64,000 bases of DNA from Actinoplanes cyaneus (GTDB taxonomy: Bacteria > Actinomycetota > Actinomycetes > Mycobacteriales > Micromonosporaceae). This document shows, in pieces, positions 59,361-64,000 of the stretch. Position numbers and translations under genes: made by a program. The notes below the pieces were generated by a model, which made no database searches, was not told the origin of the DNA, and saw only the letters and a list, made by a program, of their open reading frames with translations. How positions within the stretch are numbered: position 1 is the stretch's first letter; every line of letters starts with the position of its first letter. The stretch is from contig NZ_BOMH01000045.1 in assembly GCF_016862095.1 (NCBI RefSeq), positions 62,001 to 126,000 on the forward strand. Direction: 5' to 3'.

Positions 59361-59426
59361 TGGTGAGTCACTCGACTCACCACGACGAAGCTACGCGGCC
59401 GGGAGTGGTGAGTCAACCCACTCACC
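59361..59426. promoter_or_regulatory. Two TetR operators GGTGAGT-N6-ACTCACC
   Basis: Site A, arms TGGTGAGT (59361-59368) and ACTCACCA (59375-59382), spacer 6 bp. Site B, arms GGTGAGT (59407-59413) and ACTCACC (59420-59426), spacer 6 bp. They lie between the divergent TetR and SDR genes, site B just upstream of the -10 at 59431. Confidence 0.8.
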
Positions 59427-59430
59427 TCGC

Positions 59431-59436
59431 TATGAT
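59431..59436 (+). promoter_or_regulatory. -10 box of the TetR gene; probably leaderless transcript
   Basis: TATGAT (59431-59436) is followed after seven bases by ATG 59444. Transcription would start at or next to that ATG, and no ribosome site is present, which suggests a leaderless mRNA and decides the start codon. Confidence 0.5.
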
Positions 59437-59443
59437 GGGCGCC

Positions 59444-60076
59444 ATGACCCCAGCACCGTCGGCGTATCACCAGCGCGTGGCACAGGAGAAGCGCGCGCTC
59501 ATCGTGCGAGCCGCCACCGAGCTCTTCCTCAAGTTGGGCTACGACCGGGCCTCGCTGGCACGTGTCGCCGAGAGCGCCGGGGTGTCGAAGGCGACGCTGT
59601 TCAAGCAGTTCCCGACCAAGGCGGCGTTGTTCGACGCCATCGTCATCGACTCGTGGGCCGAGAACGAGGACGCGGACGTGCCGCCCGCCGGTGACCTGAC
59701 GGCCGGCCTGACGGTGCTCGGCCGGCGCTACGCGACGCTGCTGAGCCAGCCGGGGATGACGGACCTGTTCCGCATCGTCATCGCCGAGCTGCCACGCTTC
59801 CCCGAGTTGGCCAAGGCGCAGTTCTCCCGCGGCAAACTGCCGTACTTCGAGTCCGTCCGGATCTACCTCGTGGCCGAGCGCGACGCGGGGACAGCGGACC
59901 TCGCCGATCCGGAGATGGCCGCTACGCAGTTCCTCGGGATGATCTCCAACTACCTGTTCTGGCCGAGTCTGGTGCTCCCGGACTGGACGGTGACCCCTGA
60001 CCGCACGACCGCGGTGGTGGACGAAGCCGTCCGCACCATGGTCGCGCGGTATGGATGCCGCTCCTACAGGAGCTGA
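59444..60076 (+). CDS. TetR-family repressor
   Basis: A 210-residue regulator: KRALIVRAATELFLKLGYDRASLARVAESAGVSKATLFKQFPTKAALFDAIVIDSW is the HTH region; the rest is the helical ligand domain with a conserved FPELAKAQFSRGKLPYFESVRIYLVAE stretch as in TetR_C proteins of the AefR-like group. The ATG at 59444 is preferred over 59432/59435 because those ATGs lie within the -10 box. Divergent from the SDR-Ddn operon, with two operators between. Confidence 0.88.
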   Translation: MTPAPSAYHQRVAQEKRALIVRAATELFLKLGYDRASLARVAESAGVSKATLFKQFPTKAALFDAIVIDSWAENEDADVPPAGDLTAGLTVLGRRYATLLSQPGMTDLFRIVIAELPRFPELAKAQFSRGKLPYFESVRIYLVAERDAGTADLADPEMAATQFLGMISNYLFWPSLVLPDWTVTPDRTTAVVDEAVRTMVARYGCRSYRS

Positions 60077-60202
60077 TCGGTCACCGGGAGCTGGTCACTC
60101 GCCGGCGACGAAGCTGGCCGGTGCGGCGCAGGCGGGTGCTCGGCATCGGTGCTCCCGGGATTCTCGTCCGTTCGCGTACAGGAACAGCCACAATCTACGA
60201 AC

Positions 60203-61345
60203 ATGGTGAACGTGTCGGGCCGAATCCGGTCCAAACGACGCATTCGGTGGACAGGCGCCGCAATCGTCGCCGTGGGGGTGGCGACCGCCGTGGTCCTCGG
60301 TGTGGTGCACCACCGTTCCGGCGACGAGCCGACCGCCGGGGTCGTCGCGGTCGGCGTGACCAAGGGCGAGGTCACGCTGGACGTCGCCACCACGGGCACG
60401 GTCCGGCCGGCCACGACCCGGGAGCTGTCGTTCGCGGCCGGCGGCACCGTCGAGGCGATCCAGGTGCGGGCCGGCACCAGGGTCAAGGCCGGTCAGGTCC
60501 TCGCCACCGTCGACGACACCGAGGCGGCCGGCGACCTCGCCGACGCCAGGGCCAACCTCGGCGACGCCCAGGAGCGGCTCGGCGACGCGGAGGGCCGAGC
60601 CGCCGCGGTCACCGCCTCCGCCACCGCCTGCGCCGTGACTTCCACCCCGGCGCGCGGGCACCTGACCGGGGTCGTTCCGGAGCCGCGGGCCGGCGCGGCC
60701 GCCTGCGCCACCCGTGGATTCCCCGGCACCGGCGACGACCCGATCCTCGACGCCCGCCAGGCGGTGAACCGGGCCGGGCAGGCCGTCACCAAGGCGCAGG
60801 CGGCGCTGACCGGCACGGTGATCACCGCGCCGATCGCCGGGACCGTCGTCTCCGTGTCCGGCAGCGTGGGGGACACGGTGAGCAGCGGGAAGACGTTCCT
60901 CACCCTGGCCGACACGTACGACATGCAGGTGGAGGCGGAGTTCCCGGAGGCGGATGCCGGCTCGCTCGCGGTCGGCCAGACCGGCACGATCACGCTCGCC
61001 GATCACGACGAGGCGCTGGCCTGCACCGTTGTCCAGGTCGACCCGGTCGGCACCTCGGACGGGACGCTGGTCCGCTACGGCGCGGTGGTCTCCTTCACCA
61101 CCCCGCCCAGCGACCTGCTCGTCGGCCAGTCCGCGCAGGTCAGGGTCCGGGTCGGTACGGTGACCGACGTGCTGCGGGTGCCGTCCACGGCGGTGCACGA
61201 CATCTCCGGCGGCTCCGGGACCGTGCTGCTGCGCCAGGGCTCGACCGGCACGCGCCGGACGGTGACCGTGGGGTTGCGCGGTGACCAGTACACCCAGGTC
61301 GTCGACGGGCTCGTGGCCGGGGACCAGGTCGTGCGCTCCTGGTGA
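60203..61345 (+). CDS. Efflux periplasmic adaptor (HlyD/MacA-like), first copy
   Basis: A 380-residue protein: short cytoplasmic basic N-terminus, one membrane helix (WTGAAIVAVGVATAVVLGVV), lipoyl-type half (GTVRPATTRELSFAAGGTVEAIQVRAGTRVKAGQVLATVDDTEAAGDLADARANLGDAQERLGDAEG), hairpin region, second half-lipoyl (TAPIAGTVVSVSGSVGDTVSSGKTFLTLAD) and beta-barrel. The hairpin holds an unusual insertion with two Cys (ACAVTSTPARG, AAACATRG). It couples an ABC exporter to the outside. First gene of an operon with a second adaptor, ATPase and permease. Confidence 0.87.
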   Translation: MVNVSGRIRSKRRIRWTGAAIVAVGVATAVVLGVVHHRSGDEPTAGVVAVGVTKGEVTLDVATTGTVRPATTRELSFAAGGTVEAIQVRAGTRVKAGQVLATVDDTEAAGDLADARANLGDAQERLGDAEGRAAAVTASATACAVTSTPARGHLTGVVPEPRAGAAACATRGFPGTGDDPILDARQAVNRAGQAVTKAQAALTGTVITAPIAGTVVSVSGSVGDTVSSGKTFLTLADTYDMQVEAEFPEADAGSLAVGQTGTITLADHDEALACTVVQVDPVGTSDGTLVRYGAVVSFTTPPSDLLVGQSAQVRVRVGTVTDVLRVPSTAVHDISGGSGTVLLRQGSTGTRRTVTVGLRGDQYTQVVDGLVAGDQVVRSW

Positions 61346-61403
61346 GGCGGGAATACCGGCGAACGCCCCACCACGAACCGGCCGCGCCGGACATGATGGA
61401 GTC

Positions 61404-62594
61404 GTGAAAGCCCTTCGCACGCCGAGCACGGCCGTCAACGCCCTGCTGGCACTACTGATCGTCGGCGCCGCGATCTGGGGCGTCAACCTGATCCGGAGCA
61501 CCTCCTCCGGCAACGAGGCGAAAGCCACCGACGTCCGCACCGTCACCGTCTCGCAGGGCACGGTCACCAAGACCGTCAGCGCGGACGGTGCCGTCGCGAG
61601 CGCGTCGACCGCCGCGGCCACCTTCACCACCGCGGGCACGGTCACCGCCATCAAGGTCAAGGTCGGTGACAAGGTCACCAAGGGCCAGCTGCTGGCCCAA
61701 GCCGACGCCACCGGCGCGCAGCGTGACCTGGATCTGGCGAACGCGAACCTGGACGCCGCGAACGACTCGCTGGACCGCGCGCAGGCCGCCGGCACCGACA
61801 CCACCACCGCGGAGAACGAGGTCACCTCGGCGCAGCTGGCCGTCGCCGACGCCAAGGCCGCGGTGGCCGGCACCAGGCTGACCGCCCCGATGGCCGGCAC
61901 TGTCACCGCGGTCAACGGCTCGCTCGGCGGCTCGTCCTCCGGTTCCTCGTCGTCCAGCGCCTCGTCGACCGGCGGGAGCGGCAGCGGCGGCTCCGGCGCG
62001 TCGAGCTCGTCCAGCTCCTCATCGCCGACCGGGTTCATCACCATCCAGGACCTGAGCCGGCTGCAGATCACCGCGGCGTTCTCCGAGTCGGACACCACCG
62101 CGCTCAAGGAAGGCCAGTCCGCCACCATCACGTGGAACGCGCTGGAGGGCGCCGAGACGACCGGCAAGGTGGTGGCGATCGACCCGACCGCGACGACCAG
62201 CAACAACGTCGTGACGTACGGCGTGACGGTCAGCCTCCCCGACCCGCCGGACGGCGCCAAACCGGGCCAGACGGTCAGCGTCGCGGTCGTCACCGGCAGC
62301 GTCGACAACGCCGTGAAGGTCAACTCGGCGGCGGTCACGGTCTCCGCGCGCCGGTCCACCGTGACCGTCCTGACCGCGGCCGGCACCCAGGAGGTCCGGC
62401 AGGTCGAAATCGGTCTGCAGGGTGACGACGCCGACCAGATCACCTCCGGCCTGACCGCGGGGGAGAAGGTCGTCGTCCCGACCGGCAGCACCACCGGCAC
62501 CACCGGCACCGGCAGCCGCACCGGCACCGGGGGTGGCTTCGGGACCGGGGGTGGCGGCTTCAGCGGTGGCGGCGCCCCGCCGGGCGGTCGCTGA
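61404..62594 (+). CDS. Efflux periplasmic adaptor (HlyD/MacA-like), second copy
   Basis: A 396-residue adaptor starting at GTG 61404. One membrane helix (TAVNALLALLIVGAAIWGVNLI), half-lipoyl (TFTTAGTVTAIKVKVGDKVTKGQLLAQAD), coiled hairpin (DLDLANANLDAANDSLDRAQAAGTDTTTAENEVTSAQLAVADAKA), then TAPMAGTVTAVNGSLGG interrupted by a Ser/Gly-rich run (about residues 170-210) before FITIQDLSRLQITAAFSESD. The C-terminus is Gly-rich. Its gene lies 58 bp after the first adaptor and 3 bp before the ATPase, so all belong to one transporter operon. Confidence 0.87.
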   Translation: MKALRTPSTAVNALLALLIVGAAIWGVNLIRSTSSGNEAKATDVRTVTVSQGTVTKTVSADGAVASASTAAATFTTAGTVTAIKVKVGDKVTKGQLLAQADATGAQRDLDLANANLDAANDSLDRAQAAGTDTTTAENEVTSAQLAVADAKAAVAGTRLTAPMAGTVTAVNGSLGGSSSGSSSSSASSTGGSGSGGSGASSSSSSSSPTGFITIQDLSRLQITAAFSESDTTALKEGQSATITWNALEGAETTGKVVAIDPTATTSNNVVTYGVTVSLPDPPDGAKPGQTVSVAVVTGSVDNAVKVNSAAVTVSARRSTVTVLTAAGTQEVRQVEIGLQGDDADQITSGLTAGEKVVVPTGSTTGTTGTGSRTGTGGGFGTGGGGFSGGGAPPGGR

Positions 62595-62597
62595 GCC

Positions 62598-63365
62598 ATG
62601 GCCGGGACCCGGGCGGTTCTCGACGTCCGCGACGTGCGCAAGGTGTACGGCGCGGGCGAGACCGCGGTGCGCGCCCTCGACGGCGTGACGCTGCAGGTCG
62701 GCTGCGGTGAGTACGTGGCGATCATGGGATCGTCCGGGTCCGGCAAGTCCACCCTGATGAACATCCTCGGCTGCCTGGACATCCCCAGCAGCGGCCGGTA
62801 CCTGCTCGACGGGGTGGACGTCAGCTCGCTCAGCGACAGCCAGCTCGCGCTCGTGCGGAACCGGCTTATCGGGTTCGTGTTCCAATCCTTCAACCTCATT
62901 CCGCGTACGTCAGCGGTGGCGAATGTCGCCTTGCCCCTGGCCTATTCCGGGATGCGGGCCGCCGAACGCCGTCGCCGGGCCATGTTCGCCCTGGACGTGG
63001 TCGGTCTGGCGGACCGCGCCGAGCACGAGCCGAACCAGCTCTCCGGTGGTCAGCAGCAGCGGGTGGCGGTGGCCCGGGCGCTGGTCACAGAGCCGGCGTT
63101 GCTGCTCGCCGACGAGCCCACCGGCAACCTGGACAGCCACGCCACCGAGGACCTGCTCGCCGTCCTCGACGACCTGCACGCGGTCGGGCGCACGATCGTG
63201 CTGATCACCCACGAGGAGGAGGTGGGCGCCCGTGCCGACCGGTTGATCAGGCTCCTCGACGGGCGGGTCACCTCTGATGTGCGCCGTCAGCACGCGGGGC
63301 GGCACGCGGCGGAGGCGGCGGGCCGGAACCTGGTCGTGAGCACGGCGGGGGCGAGGGCGGCGTGA
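62598..63365 (+). CDS. ABC transporter ATPase, MacB/LolD type
   Basis: A 255-residue ATPase. Walker A GSSGSGKSTLMN, Q-loop VFQSFNLIPRTSA, signature LSGGQQQRVAVARAL, Walker B LLLADEPTGNLDSH and switch His in LITHEE. The FNLIPRTSA..NV.LPL pattern is typical of the MacB/LolD/FtsE group that powers mechanotransmission-type exporters. ATG 62598 begins three bases after the adaptor stop; its stop overlaps the permease GTG. All catalytic motifs are intact. Confidence 0.94.
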   Translation: MAGTRAVLDVRDVRKVYGAGETAVRALDGVTLQVGCGEYVAIMGSSGSGKSTLMNILGCLDIPSSGRYLLDGVDVSSLSDSQLALVRNRLIGFVFQSFNLIPRTSAVANVALPLAYSGMRAAERRRRAMFALDVVGLADRAEHEPNQLSGGQQQRVAVARALVTEPALLLADEPTGNLDSHATEDLLAVLDDLHAVGRTIVLITHEEEVGARADRLIRLLDGRVTSDVRRQHAGRHAAEAAGRNLVVSTAGARAA

Positions 63366-64000
63366 GCCTCACCGAGATCGTCCGTTTCGCGCTGCGCGGG
63401 CTGTCGGCCAACAAGCTGCGCTCGGCGCTCACCATGCTCGGCATCCTGATCGGCGTGGCCGCGGTCATCCTGCTGGTCGCGGTCGGCAACGGCTCGGCCC
63501 AGGCGATCGCGGACCGGATCTCGGCGCTGGGCACGAACACGCTGACCGTGATGAGCACCAGCCGCGGCACGAGCGGCGGCGGCCTGACCATGAAGGTCGC
63601 CGACGCGCTCGACGACCCGGTGCTCGCGCCGGACGTCACGTCGGTGTCACCGGTGGTCAACACGTCGGCGACGCTGACCTACGAGGGCAGCGACCACGAC
63701 GTCGGATCGTTCGTCGGCACCACACCGGGCTGGTTCGGCGCCTCGAACTTCCCGGTCCGGACCGGAGCGCTGTTCACCGACGACGACGAGGCGCAGGCCC
63801 GCCGGGTGGTCGTGATCGGTCAGACCGTCGCCGAGGAACTGTTCCCCGGCGTGGACCCGATCGGCCGGCAGGTCACCGCGGGCGGCGCGCTGTTCACCGT
63901 CGTCGGGGTGCTGGCAGGGAAGAGCTCCAGCGGTTTCAGCGACACGAACGACACAGCGGTCGCACCGATCTCCGCCGTCCGTCAGGTGCTCGCGGGATAC
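63362..64000 (+). CDS. MacB/FtsX-type ABC permease, 5' part
   Basis: The gene runs off the window end; 213 codons are visible. It begins at GTG 63362, overlapping the ATPase stop (GTGA). N-terminal helix and MacB signature: ALRGLSANKLRSALTMLGILIGVAAVILLVAVGNGSAQAI, then the periplasmic core with LGTNTLTVMSTSRG, ADALDDPVLAPDVTSVSPVV and VVVIGQTVAEELFPGVDPIGRQVTAGGALFTVVGVLAGKSSSGF. This is typical of MacB-like permeases. With the two adaptors and the ATPase it makes a tripartite exporter; the substrate is unknown. Confidence 0.93.
   Translation, partial: MSLTEIVRFALRGLSANKLRSALTMLGILIGVAAVILLVAVGNGSAQAIADRISALGTNTLTVMSTSRGTSGGGLTMKVADALDDPVLAPDVTSVSPVVNTSATLTYEGSDHDVGSFVGTTPGWFGASNFPVRTGALFTDDDEAQARRVVVIGQTVAEELFPGVDPIGRQVTAGGALFTVVGVLAGKSSSGFSDTNDTAVAPISAVRQVLAGY

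Overview
The window is a uniformly very GC-rich chromosomal segment with dense gene packing, frequent GTG starts and ATGA/GTGA overlaps. It looks like a filamentous actinomycete, most likely Actinoplanes or another Micromonosporaceae. Supporting signs are two SAM-IV riboswitches (a class known from Actinomycetales), F420-type oxidoreductases, an ECF41 sigma factor, a TgpA-like transglutaminase, and many secreted proteins and regulators. The genus is inferred. There are no rRNA or tRNA genes, phage genes, insertion sequences or CRISPR arrays.

Layout. 1-7.8 kb: the end of a transglutaminase-like membrane protein lacking catalytic Cys and His, a repeat-rich lipoprotein, an alpha/beta hydrolase, a tandem pair of GAF-PAS sensor kinases (the first truncated) and an APH-like kinase. 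8-17 kb: a secreted DUF1906/FG-GAP protein, MFS transporter, HD protein, diguanylate cyclase, MarR, M20 peptidase, DUF1684 protein, and a SAM-IV riboswitch before a class V aminotransferase. 17-23 kb: a GGDEF-EAL protein, then a GH92 mannosidase and GT4 glycosyltransferase pair. 23-31.9 kb is accessory and decaying: a frameshifted DUF559 gene, an ArsR/SRPBCC operon with two operators, a second SAM-IV riboswitch before a gutted acetyltransferase, a multiply broken TolB-amidohydrolase, an LLM oxidoreductase, and a repeat-filled gap. 31.9-41 kb: PilZ protein, ECF41 sigma factor with its flavoprotein, secreted proteins, and an EgtA-like protein lacking key motifs.

41.5-50 kb carries a LacI regulator, a PETase/cutinase-like polyester hydrolase, a double-HTH Lrp regulator divergent from an MFS pump, and a 977-residue secreted multidomain protein. 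50.1-56.3 kb is the clearest pathway: one overlapping operon, rhaEW-rhaB-lutABC. It phosphorylates L-rhamnulose, splits the product, oxidises lactaldehyde to lactate and passes lactate to pyruvate. A perfect LacI-type operator lies upstream and a near-match lies before the LacI gene. 56.3-60.1 kb holds two TetR modules, each divergent from an SDR gene and each with multiple visible operators. 60.2-64 kb is an ABC efflux operon with two adaptors, an ATPase and the start of a MacB/FtsX-type permease.

The most unusual DNA-level signals are two dispersed hairpin elements whose arms differ by compensatory changes, a second dispersed repeat of about 125 bp, the two SAM-IV riboswitches, and the phased GTACC-N3-GGTAC operator array. 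The most unusual protein-level signals are the Tyr/Ser active site of the polyester hydrolase and the pseudoenzyme-like transglutaminase and EgtA homologues.
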